From: Tenebrio molitor
Taxonomy: Eukaryota > Arthropoda > Insecta > Coleoptera > Tenebrionidae
Assembly (NCBI RefSeq): GCF_963966145.1
Contig: NC_091051.1
Location: 3,100,001-3,164,000 of the forward strand
Direction of reading: 5' to 3'
DNA: 64,000 nt
In this document: one piece after another, positions 1 through 9,989 of the stretch
Position numbering within the stretch: position 1 is the first letter of the stretch
How the letters are laid out: each line of letters starts with the position of its first letter
The notes under the pieces: model-generated
What the model saw: the letters and a program-made list of their open reading frames with translations, nothing else
Database searches by the model: none
What the model was told of the DNA's origin: nothing
Position numbers and translations under genes: made by a program

Positions 1-361
1 GGCAGTACTTGCCGAGAATTGTCCCCGTTTTGGTACTAGCTTCGATACTAACGCATTGCTGAAAGTCTCCCATTTCGGCGAAATTCAGTGACAACAATCC
101 AGACGGAATTTTCGATGTGGCGTCCGCCACTACGCAAGATTTGATAAATAAAATTTTACCGCAACGGTACTTACTTTGCAGGGCCCACGAGTACTGGTCC
201 ATGGTGAAATTCGAAAAAAACTCATTGAACTGCAGTTGACAATTACGTGTGAGGGAGAATTGTGACGCATGAAAACTACTAATGATTGATTGTTGTACCT
301 TGGTACTATACGCACTTGCACTTGTTATTACCAAACCTAGAACTAGCACTGCTCTCTGCAT
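1..361 (-). CDS. NRF-6-like acyltransferase, 5' part only (cut by window edge)
   Basis: This is the N-terminal end of a nose-resistant-to-fluoxetine (NRF-6) type membrane protein; the rest lies left of the window. Exon 1 runs 361 to 175 and begins with a signal peptide (MQRAVLVLGLVITSA...). A 45-nt intron (130-174, GTAAGT...TAG) follows, and exon 2 runs from 129 off the edge. Both exons align codon for codon with the first two exons of the complete gene at 747-3261, including the phase-1 junction and the IPSGLLSLNF and GDFQQC stretches of the extracellular NRF domain. It is therefore a tandem duplicate in the same orientation. In this family the NRF domain precedes a multi-pass acyltransferase-3 domain, and the proteins are implicated in lipid or drug transport across epithelia. 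The present function is inferred from the family only. Confidence 0.85.
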   Translation of the reverse strand, partial: MQRAVLVLGLVITSASAYSTKVQQSIISSFHASQFSLTRNCQLQFNEFFSNFTMDQYSWALQSKYRCGKILFIKSCVVADATSKIPSGLLSLNFAEMGDFQQCVSIEASTKTGTILGKYC

Positions 362-746
362 CTCGAAGTCTCGTCTAAATCTCAAGCGGGTCTAGTTTTT
401 TGTGGTGCTAGGGGAAGTACGACGATAAACACTGGAACCTTGAGGTTAACCTTAACTTGGCAACAACTAATGTAAATGCATGCCGTTTTATCATTTTACT
501 ACGATAAGATCTTAACTTGTTTTTATTATTATTTATTTAGTTCCAATTGTTGGAATTTGTATATGTCACTTGCCAACTTCGAATCGAAATACTTTCATAG
601 GTAGTACCGAAAACTGTAGATTTTTGAATATTAAAAATGTAAAAGCGGAACACATTTTTTTAGATAAATAATGTGAACATATTAGTACGACATGTTATAC
701 AATAAAGATTTTATTGATTATGAAATTAATACAACTATCTGTGGTA
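362..746. other. Intergenic spacer between two NRF-6-like genes
   Basis: No coding exon is visible. This spacer must hold the promoter of the left-edge gene and the 3' UTR of the gene at 747-3261. A minus-strand AATAAA signal lies at about 710-715, some 35 bases beyond that gene's stop. No clear TATA box was seen upstream of 361. Confidence 0.6.
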
Positions 747-3261
747 CTACTTTTCGAACGCGGCGTTGTCCACTCCACTTTCGACATCTTTCTTCGGCTG
801 CTTCTTTTTACTAAAACTCCCTAAAATACAAATGTGAAAATGGTACCACTTTAGAGACCAAACACGTACCAAATAACATTTTTTCTATTATTATGACTGG
901 AGATTCGGTCATCAATATTAACAAATACGACAGTCCCGCGCTGTACCACAGAGTTCCCCAAAATTGGTACGCCTGCAACAATTTGTTCAGCAACAAACGT
1001 AAGATATCTATATGGTATTTACCATGTTAAAGTTACTAAAATAATCTGGCCATTTCCTATCGAAAGTAATCATATACAACATTGTCACGTGAGTCAGGTA
1101 GATACTGTACGTAAATCTATTAAGTACTTGGTAGATAGGAAGTGATAGTACCCAGTTGATAGGCGCTGAAAACAATTGTAGTGATTTGGTATTTTTTTGT
1201 TATTCTTTTTCTCACCTCCGTAATCGTTGGTACAAGCTAGAATGACCCAACAAATAGCAAGAGACCAAGCAGGTCGTACCAGTGCTATGTGGAACGCATT
1301 ACCCCATCGGTCGTACTCTTCGCCGCGTAGGGTACTGTGCCCTCCTAGCACACACGCTAGCAACGTTCCAAAACACACCCCCCACATGACCCAAACAACA
1401 ATTCTGTTTAGTTTTAGTGTGATCTCTTTTTGTTTTATTTTAAAGATGAAGTACCCCAAAATAATTCCGATGACCCACGGGGCGGACCTTGTATGCGTTA
1501 GCAAGTAGTACTTGTTTTGGTAATTGTACGAATTTCTGAAAGCACGTGCTAGTACCGTGATCATTAACATTAGTAGTACTTACCCATAGAGGTTTGTTAG
1601 AATCGCTGTTAAATCATTCGCCCATGCTACATAAAACGATCCTGCGATAAATCCCAAAACACAGAGTACCAGAAACGAAAGACAAAGTTTTGGGTACTTC
1701 CACAGCGCGTAAAATACAGCTGGTGAAATCAAGTAGAGTTGGAAGTCTATATTGAGGTACCACGTTTGTCCCACACACTGAAAACATTCGTGAGTCAAGA
1801 ATTTTCCATTTTTTCTTTTTTACCATGTTGGTGACGTTGACGTAATTTTGGACGTAAAGCAGCGCTGACCACCAATTGTCAGCGCAGTACTCTTGAAAGG
1901 ACATAATGGCGAAGGGCCACTTAGGCCCTGAACCCATGTACTTCAAAAGAGTAGCACTGACGAGTACCACTAGTGCAAGCGGCGCAGTTAATCTGTAATT
2001 CAAGCGTAAACAAAAAATATTTGTCGTCTAGACTTAATTACCTGAGATATCTGTGCAGATAATATAAAAATAGATTGAAAGGGGTATTTTTGCATCTGGC
2101 CTTCATGTAACCGTACGACATTAGGGCGCCCCCTATCGTGAAGAAAGTGTCTACAGAGAGGGTACCACTAACTAGGAACATGCTGTACAAATTTTCTGTC
2201 CACTCTAGCATGTACTTGGAGTTGGTAATGGAACCGTTCATAGGTACGGAAAATTGATGCCCAGCAACGACCCATACCATGCTGAGGCATTTGAGGCCAT
2301 TGAGGCAGGGGAGTTGGTCAGGGGTGGAAGTGGTCATTTTGAACAGTTTCGTGGTGTTGGTGTAGGCCGAGAAACCCTTGACGAGCATAGGGCAAGATTC
2401 TAGAAGTACTGTTAGTAGAGGAAACAATTGAAATTAGTAGTGGTACTCACTTTGTCCGTAGAATATGCAAAACATGTCATATAGAGTCGATAGTACCACC
2501 GTAGATAATAACAAAGCTAGAATCACTCTAGAAGACAAATAGATAGAAATGGTACGACTTGGTGGTACGGTACTTACATGGTTGCGATGGCACCACCTGT
2601 CAGTGGAGGGTTCACTTCTTTGACGGTTTGACAGAGCGAGTCTGAAAACCCAACTCCGATCTCATTTCCGGTTATATTCGCCAGCAGAAGATTCCCCACG
2701 ACGTTGGCGTCGTCAGTGGTGCATCCATCTGGTAGGCATATCGCCCAAAGAGGCGCCAGTGACATCCCCGATTCATCAGTACCGAAGTTCCCAAGGGAAC
2801 TAGCTCTCAACATCTGGAAATTGACTGTGAAATATCACTCACAATGATACAAGAGTAGTACTTCTTCATGAGCTGAAGAGGTGGTGTTTTGGACGGCCAG
2901 GTAACCTAGGCAGTACTTGCCGAGGATTGTCCCTGCTCCAGTACTAGCTTCGACGTTGATGCATTGTTGAAAGTCTCCCATTTCTCCGAAATTCAGTGAC
3001 AACAGTCCAGACGGAATCTTCGCAGTGGCGTCCACCACTACGCAAAAATTAATAAAGATATTTTGGAAAGAATCGGTACTTACTCTGCAGCGCCCACGAG
3101 TTCTGATCCATACTGAAGTTGGCAAAAAACTCGTCGAATTGTTGTTGGCATTTTTCCGTGACCGGTATTTGCGACGCTCTGAGAGCACCGATGATCCATT
3201 CTGGTACGTTGGTACCGGATACACCAAGTACCAAGGCTAGAACTAGTACCGCTCGCTGCAT
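747..3261 (-). CDS. NRF-6-like membrane acyltransferase (NRF domain + acyltransferase-3)
   Basis: Eleven coding exons, minus strand: 3261-3084, 3037-2862, 2813-2578, 2527-2451, 2408-2042, 1992-1824, 1777-1584, 1535-1216, 1165-1023, 972-870, 820-747. Together they give 678 residues in one continuous frame. Order of parts: signal peptide (about residues 1-16), cysteine-bearing extracellular NRF domain (to about residue 190), a first membrane segment, then the acyltransferase-3 domain with its family signature NGLKCLSMVWVVAGHQ and about ten hydrophobic helices, and a short lysine-rich cytoplasmic tail. NRF-6 proteins of nematodes and insects are integral membrane proteins; the acyl substrate is unknown. 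The exon 2 donor at GAA|GTACTA gives a 48-nt intron in frame. A TATAAA on the minus strand (3304-3309) sits about 45 bases upstream of the ATG, and AATAAA at 710-715 ends the transcript. The family call is firm; the exact role is not known. Confidence 0.9.
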
Positions 3262-4053
3262 TTCGAAGCGTCGACTAACTCAAAAGCGTACCTATACTTC
3301 ACTTTTATAGATTTCCTCGGTAATTATCTCCAAGAAGGATTACTTTGTTTTTTGCGTTACTGCGACTTTGGAATCTCATGACAAGAATCATTTTAATTTG
3401 AGGTACTTGATCTGCAAAAAAAATTGATCGTATCTCTAGGTGTCAACGTACCAATTCTCAACTGGGCTAAAAACGTGAGTTTAGGTGTCAGTGAACTCGT
3501 TATCGAAGAAATGATCGTATACAGATTAAGTTCTTAATAAAAGAAAGATGCATTTGGCGAAGTAAACATCAATGAGCGTGGCTCAACGCTTATCGCTTCA
3601 AGGACGTTGCGGTTTTGTCAGTACTTTGATAATTCAAACATTCTCCGATTATCACTCGAGATTGGCCACTCTAAAACACAATGGCCTTTTGGTGATTATC
3701 GCATGTTCCGATAATGCGAAACTCGATCAGTTTGATGGAATTTTTGTTAAATCATCGGGTACAATAACCGATAATTACTACAACATTAGCACGTGGTACT
3801 GCTGGGAGTACTGATTCGTTACCTAACGACTAGAAAAACCGCAACCTTGTATTATCCTGACCTTTACCTCGATTAATGCAAAAGCATTGGACTTTATCGT
3901 CTTGGCGTAAAATTGCTTAAATTATTTTTAATGTGTTTGTGGCGGTACTGGAAAAATAAAACACTCACAGTCATTGTAGGTACCATTTATTTTAAACGAC
4001 TACATGATCACACAAAAATCACACTCTACATCTACAACCACTTTAACACCAAG
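3262..4053. other. Intergenic spacer
   Basis: No gene is supported. The right part holds the probable 3' UTR of the ionotropic receptor, including AATAAA on the minus strand near 3985-3993. The left part holds the TATA box of the NRF-6-like gene. An 80-codon plus-strand open frame at 3572-3814 has no signal peptide, splice structure or recognisable motif and is probably chance. Confidence 0.5.
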
Positions 4054-6522
4054 TCAATGCGTGTACTGAAAGAGCAAAGCTGAAGGAGTGCGCATGGGGA
4101 TCATCTTGGTGCCCCCACCTAAAGAGTCATACACCCAGTACTCTCTCCCGTTGATGTTCTTTTTCTTCAAGTTCTCGTTGTTGGGCGGGTTGAAAAGCGT
4201 GTGGTAGGAAGGAGGCGGCGTAATGAACTTCGCGTTGTGCGGCGGTTGGCCAAACTTTTCGTAGTTGTTGTTGATGTTAACATGAATGGTGTGCTTCTGG
4301 TTCAGCAACAGATTGCTCTTGCCGTTGTTCTTTGCTTGTTTCGGCTTGTGGGACCGCTTCACCGCCAACTCGATCACAAAGATGACAGCCGAGATGACAA
4401 ATCCTCCCCCCACGATCTCGTACGTCATCATCAAGTCCTGGTTGCGCAACTGCCTCTCCTTGTTGCCCAAATTGAGCGGGCAGATCTCCGTGTCGGGTAG
4501 TTCCTCCCTCAACTTGTACTTGATAATCCCGGACTCGACCAAGTGCTGGATCCTGCAAAAAACAACTTACTCTGGAGTACTGTCGCGGATCGGGGGTACT
4601 GACGTGGAGTCGAAGAGCATCTTGTACTTGAAGTCTTTGGAGTAGGCGAAGGCGCGCGAGAACGACACAATCGAGAACCTGGTGATGACGTAGGTGCACC
4701 TCTTGGGTTCCTCAATCTGGTTCCTTGTCTTCTCCTTGTAGTCGTCGTACATCACGTACTCCACAATCGGTTTTTCCCTGATGAACATCATGTCCCTCCT
4801 GTCGACGTACTGCTTCAAGATGGTACGGTCCGACTGGTCCAGGTACCTGTACGGCCTCCCCAACATGTTCCCGATGTCGGTCAAGCTGCCATCTGTGGTC
4901 ACCGTGTCCTCCAGAGCGTTCCCTTGCGTGGTCACCCATTTGTACTTCTTCGCGCCGATGTCCTTGGGCTCGGTGATCGGTAAAGTAAATTTTGAGAGTG
5001 TGAGGAAAGCTGTCAAATTAGCTGTGTAGAAAGCTGTCAAAATCGTGATGAAAATCCACCAAGTCGAGAAGAGGAGGCGCGAAGAGTCTGCGAATGATAC
5101 GCCACTGGTCAGTCGAATTTAATTTGTTTACAACATGGAAACGTAGAATTTCTTTGATGGATTTCAATTATTGGAAATTGCACCGTCATTTACCTAATGG
5201 GTGATTGATCGTCGACGCATTTATGGAATATCGGCAAATCTTGAAAAGTTTTGGAAAAAAATTTGAGGTTATGTAAGCGACAAATCTAGTCGGTGAGTTT
5301 CACGTCATTTGACGGTTGGGGGACAATTAAAAATGTATAATTAAATTGCAATTACGGCTGCATTATACATTTTTGTCCCAAATATGTTATCTTATCGTTG
5401 TAAATACTCGGAAAAGACATGATTAATCACATAAGCTACGCTGGCTCGACATCCGCTATTTATCTAATCTTAACAACATTCAAACATAATTTACTAGAAT
5501 ATAATGCCGAATTATTGAAATTTGTAAATATTTCCTTGAGAATCCAATAAAATATTAACAATATTGTTTTGTTTTCAATGACGTTTGTCAATTTGACAGT
5601 TCATAATTAAAACATTATCCGCTGCCTGGAGAATATTTTGTTGTGTTATGTATTAATCTAGTAGGTTGAATGACATTTGTTAGTTTGACAGTTCATACCT
5701 GTCATGGGATTGAGAGTGGTCCCCTGCTTCAAGAGGGCCCCGTAGACGAACCAGATGCACGCCGGCAGAGGAAAAACCTTGTTTTGGTCGTCGGGGCACA
5801 GTTTGGATTGCAGATAAATGATGAAATAAATAACGGGCCCCACCACGACCAGCGACAAGAGAATCAAGAGCCACACCGGAAGCGTGAAAGGTGCCAGCAA
5901 GCCCGACCCCGTCGCCGACTCCTGGGGCCTCTTCATCAAGACCACCCACTCCCCCGTGTCCATACTCGGCGAGTAGGAAACGTCGGTGGAGTACTGGGTG
6001 AGCACCGGGAGGAACGCCGCCGACAGGTTAGCCCTCTGCAAAGACGAATTAGCGCACATCAATCTCTGCGCTGGACGTACTTTCTCCTTCAGCATGTTCA
6101 AGATTCCGGTCTTCTGGGAGCCCCAGACGTTGGTCTTCGGCAGGACTATGGTGTAGTTGAACTGGAACTTCTTCTGGAGGATGTTGAGGAGGTCGAAGGC
6201 GACGCCGGTGCCGGTTAGTGTGCCATTGTCTTTCAAAATCCCGCTCAATCTGTCATTCTGAAAATTTGATTTATAAGATAAGCGCACGGATTGCGCAATT
6301 GGGTACCTTGAGTGTGGTGATTATCAGGTTCTCTTGGCGCAGCTCTTCGGCCAGTTGCGCAAACTGCATCTTTCTGGTGTTGACGGACACGTCCTGGTAG
6401 GCTGAAACACATTTTGGATTTTGTATCGATTTTGACAAAAATTTCGACTCACTCAGGTCCTCGTCCAGGAGGCATGTCGAGTTCAGACACAAAGTTGCCA
6501 AGACGATCTCAATTAGGCCCAT
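4054..6522 (-). CDS. Ir76b: Ionotropic receptor, probably the Ir76b co-receptor
   Basis: Six exons, minus strand: 6522-6453, 6401-6307, 6257-6081, 6035-5699, 5087-4604, 4552-4054, giving 553 residues. A signal peptide (MGLIEIVLATLCL...) is followed by an S1 ligand-binding lobe, membrane segments M1 (PVWLLILLSLVVVGPV region) and M2/M3 with the iGluR hallmark FYTANLTAFLTLSKF, an S2 lobe and the last helix (GGGFVISAVIFVIEL). There is no long amino-terminal domain, as expected for Ir76b rather than Ir25a. The TLSKFTLPI run after M3 and the QHLVESGIIKY run before the last helix are what I recall from Ir76b proteins. Ir76b partners with tuning IRs in olfactory, taste and hygrosensory neurons. The last intron is read as 51 nt with donor AC|GTCAGT; using the stronger GTAAGT nearby would leave an impossible 18-nt intron. 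Intron 4 is unusually long (about 610 nt). Membership of the IR family is near certain; the Ir76b subtype is likely. Confidence 0.8.
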
Positions 6523-7309
6523 TTGGTTCTCTTGGCGACTTTTTTCTTGACACCACTTTGCATCTTTACATAATCTAGTATTCGGACGGTCCCGCAACAC
6601 TAAAGTGTCTCTTTAGCGTATTATTTTATTCATAAATGGCGCATGCTTTGTCCTGTCGGTGTGTATCGAAGCGGCTGTTAAGGACATTTATTATTCATGA
6701 TTGATTCGTGCTTATCATAAACGATTTCACACACACCACGTCACGATAATGAGGGCGATAGGGTTTGTTTATAGGGTAAATTAAAAAACAAAAAAATTAT
6801 CTGCACAGGCACGGAACGGTAAATGCTCTATTTACATTTTTTAATCAACTTGTGTAGACAATGTGTGTGGTTTTTGTAACGTCATCAAATATGACCTATT
6901 ACTATTTGTCCAGCTATCGACGACGTTGTCTTTTTCATTATTTTAATATTCACAGAGACAGCTGAGCAAATTGACTCTTTATTGATCTACGACACATCAA
7001 TTTGTCATGTCCTTGAAAATAATCGTAAAAATCTAACAGTTAACTACGAGGGAAATAATTACACACGCGTTTACGAGGCTTGCTTCAAACCGGTCAATTA
7101 GTTTGGTTTAATCAAACAAAGCAGTCGTGCACGCAGGAACATTTTTAGATCGTTAAAAGTATATTCATTTCAGAATTAGATTAATGTTTCTTGTTGTGGT
7201 GTGAGGTTTTGCTATATCCTGCTCGTATGTAAGATTTCCGAATTTTCTGTGATTTTGTGATTGTCACATATGATCTGAAAAAAAATAATGTCTTCGTTGT
7301 CGGTTGAGT
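6523..7309. other. Intergenic, upstream of the ionotropic receptor
   Basis: AT-rich sequence with no supported gene. It should contain the promoter of the receptor at 4054-6522. I saw no TATA box at a convincing distance and no repeats. Confidence 0.4.
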
Positions 7310-9470
7310 GAGATCAAAGCAGATGCGAAAAATAGAATTCTGTCTTTAGTGTAGGTTGGAGAATACATTTTTGTGTTGCAAAAATGGTGGAGGCGCCGGG
7401 ATATTTCTGAACTATGAACAGTGACAGCTCTATTATTTCTTGGTCTAGATCAAGTGTAAATACTGTGATTAATAAATTTAGTATTGACGAATAGATGCCC
7501 AAAACTGCATAGCTCTAACTTTATTATTAAGTAGTTGGAAAAAATGTAATTCACAAAAATGGTGGATGCGCCGAATTTTTTATAATAATAGTTCGATAGA
7601 ATGATTGATGATGATTCGACTGCAGAAAACCGCCAATCTTTCTCTGCTCTGTTTTAGAAAAAAAAAATATATTTACGAAAAATGGTGGAGGCGCTGGAAT
7701 ATTTTTGTAAATAGAAATAATAATAATTCTCCTTTTTTTGGCTAGGGCAAATTCAAATACTGTATTTAATACACTTAATTACGATGAATTTGCAAGCCTA
7801 AATCGCCACAACTTTAGCTTTGGTATTAATTTTAAATAAGCAAATGTAAATTTTGCAAAATAGTGGATGCGCCAGGATATTTTTGAATTATGCTGCTGTA
7901 GATCAAATTTAAACGGTGTATTCGATAAACTGACTTATGATGAGTCGATTGTAGAAAAGCGCACAGGTCTCTCTATTAGTTTTTCAAAAAATCAAATTTT
8001 CCAAAAATGATGGAGGCGGCTCAATATTTTTTGAACTAAAAATCGTATCAATTCTGTTATTTTTTGAGCTAGAACAAAGTCATATACTTTATTTGACAGA
8101 TAATTATGTTGAATCGAACGCAAAATATCGCTTAACGTGGCATTAGTTTAAATAATAATAATAATAATAATTTTGAAAAAATTGTGGATGCGCTGGAATG
8201 TGTTTATTTAGTGCTAGTGATGTTGTTCTTTGACTTAGATCAAATTGAAATACTGCATTCAATAGATTTAATTATGATGAATAGAATGCCAAAAACCAAA
8301 CAGCTTTATTAGTTGGAAAAAATTTAATTCGCAAAAATGGTGGATGCGCCGTATTTTTTAATGTATTTTTTATGATAGTTCCATAGACTGAATGATGATG
8401 AATCGACTGTAGAAAACCGCCCACCTTTTCTCTACTATTAATTTTAGAAAAGAAATATATTTACGAAAAATGGTGGAGGCGCTGGAATATTTTTGTAAAT
8501 AGAAATAATAATAATTCTCCTTTTTTTTGGCTAGGACAAATTCAAACACTGTATTTAATACACTTAATTACGATGAATTTGCAAGCCTAAATCGCCACAA
8601 CTTTAGCTTTGGTATTAATTTTAAATAAGCAAATTTAAATTTTGAAAAAATGGTGGATGCGCTGGAATGTGTTTATTTAGTGATAGTGGTGTTGTTCTTT
8701 GACTTAGATCAAATAGAAATTCTGCATTCAATAGATTTAATTATGATGAATAGAATGCCAAAAACCAAATGGCTCTAGCTTTATTATTAGTTGGAAAAAA
8801 TTTAATTCGCAAAAATGGTGGATGCGCCGTATTTTTTTATGTATTTTTTATAATGATAGTTCCATAGACGGAATGGTGACGAATCGACTGCAGAAAACTG
8901 CCAACCTTTTCTCTACTATCAGTTTTAGAAAAAAAAAAATATATTTACAAAAAATGGTGGAGACGCTGGAATATTTTTATAAATAGAAATAATAATAATT
9001 CTCCTTTTTTTTGGCTAGGGAAAATTCAAATACTGTATTTAATACACTTAATTGCGATGAATTTGCAAGCCTAAATCGCCACAACTTTAGCTTTGGTATT
9101 AATTTTAAATAATCAAATTTAAATTTTGAAAAAATGGTGGATGCGCTGGAATGTGTTTATTTAGTGTTATTCTTTGATTTAGATCAAATTGAAATACTGC
9201 ATTCAGTAGATTTAATTATGACGAATTGAATGCAAAAACCGTATAGGTACTCACTCTATCTCTACAAAAAAAAAAAAAAACGGCCTTTTTTTTTACTTAA
9301 AAATAGTAATGTTTCTGTTACTGTTTGAACTAGATCACATCTAAAAGCCACGTTTCATCGACCCAACTGTGACGAATTCAGTGCAAAAATTGCACAATTC
9401 TAGCTTTGGCGCTTGTTAAAAAGATGATCAATTTATGTTTTGTATTAAGTATGATGGATGCGTGACGAAA
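7310..9470. repeat. Satellite-like tandem array with a three-monomer higher-order repeat
   Basis: At least eleven diverged monomers, each containing a box like aaaatggtggaKgcgc, begin near 7381, 7556, 7679, 7856, 8003, 8175, 8333, 8466, 8645, 8811, 8949 and 9129. Spacing is 123-180 bases. Between the boxes, monomers share a ctagatcaaatt-like stretch, a taattatgatgaat stretch and a tagctttattattag stretch. From 8175 on, three monomer types (A: gcgctggaatgtg, B: gcgccgtatttttt, C: gcgctggaatattttt) recur in the order A-B-C with a period of about 470-485 bases. This is a higher-order repeat. The left end is more diverged. GTAC, so common elsewhere, is almost absent here. Confidence 0.9.
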
Positions 9471-9989
9471 AACAACGATGTCTCTATTATTTCTCCACTA
9501 AAACCGCTTTTAAGGAAATAAATAAATGAAAAATTAATTTTTGACGAGCGTCCAACTGTCGAGTGGAAAACGAAATCCATTAAATGTGTTTCTACATTAT
9601 TTCTTTTCTTTTTGTTATGCTCATTACGCTTAATGCGACAATAAAAATCGACCTTTTTTCCATAACCTTGATTGCCGTGACACAAATTATTGCCGACAAA
9701 AATGTAAACCACAATATTTCTGTTCAATATTATCCATCGATTAGGCAAACAAAGAAATATATTTGTCTCCCCTGCCCGCTTTCCCCCCCGCCAGCCCTTC
9801 CGCGAAAGGAAGGATTCACTTGATTCATTCATTAAAGCATTAATTATTTTTTGATTGGTTAGAACGTTTTTTTGTGGAACATATTTATTTTAGAAAGGAT
9901 TCAATTGATCAGTATTCTTTCGTTTCATAAAAGCTGTATTCAGTCGAAAATTTTATCTCAGTAAGATCTCCTATGTAATTATTACATCA
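9471..9989. other. Intergenic spacer
   Basis: No gene is supported. Open frames on both strands near 9428-9832 are AT-rich and lack splice context or motifs. A minus-strand AATAAA near 9885-9891 is a likely polyadenylation signal for the NRF-6-like gene that ends at 9990. Confidence 0.5.

Noticed and set aside
2825..2842. Apparent 18-nt intron in the NRF-6-like gene (GTGAGT...CACAG)
   Set aside because: An alternative donor at GAA|GTACTA with the acceptor at 2814 gives a 48-nt intron in perfect frame, matching the size of its neighbours.
3572..3814. 80-codon plus-strand open frame in an intergenic spacer
   Set aside because: No motif, signal peptide or splice context, and the length is unexceptional for this composition.
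4553..4570. Apparent 18-nt intron in the ionotropic receptor (GTAAGT...TTGCAG)
   Set aside because: A donor at AC|GTCAGT (4603-4602) with the same acceptor gives a 51-nt intron in frame and a better protein join (FDST|IQHLVESG).
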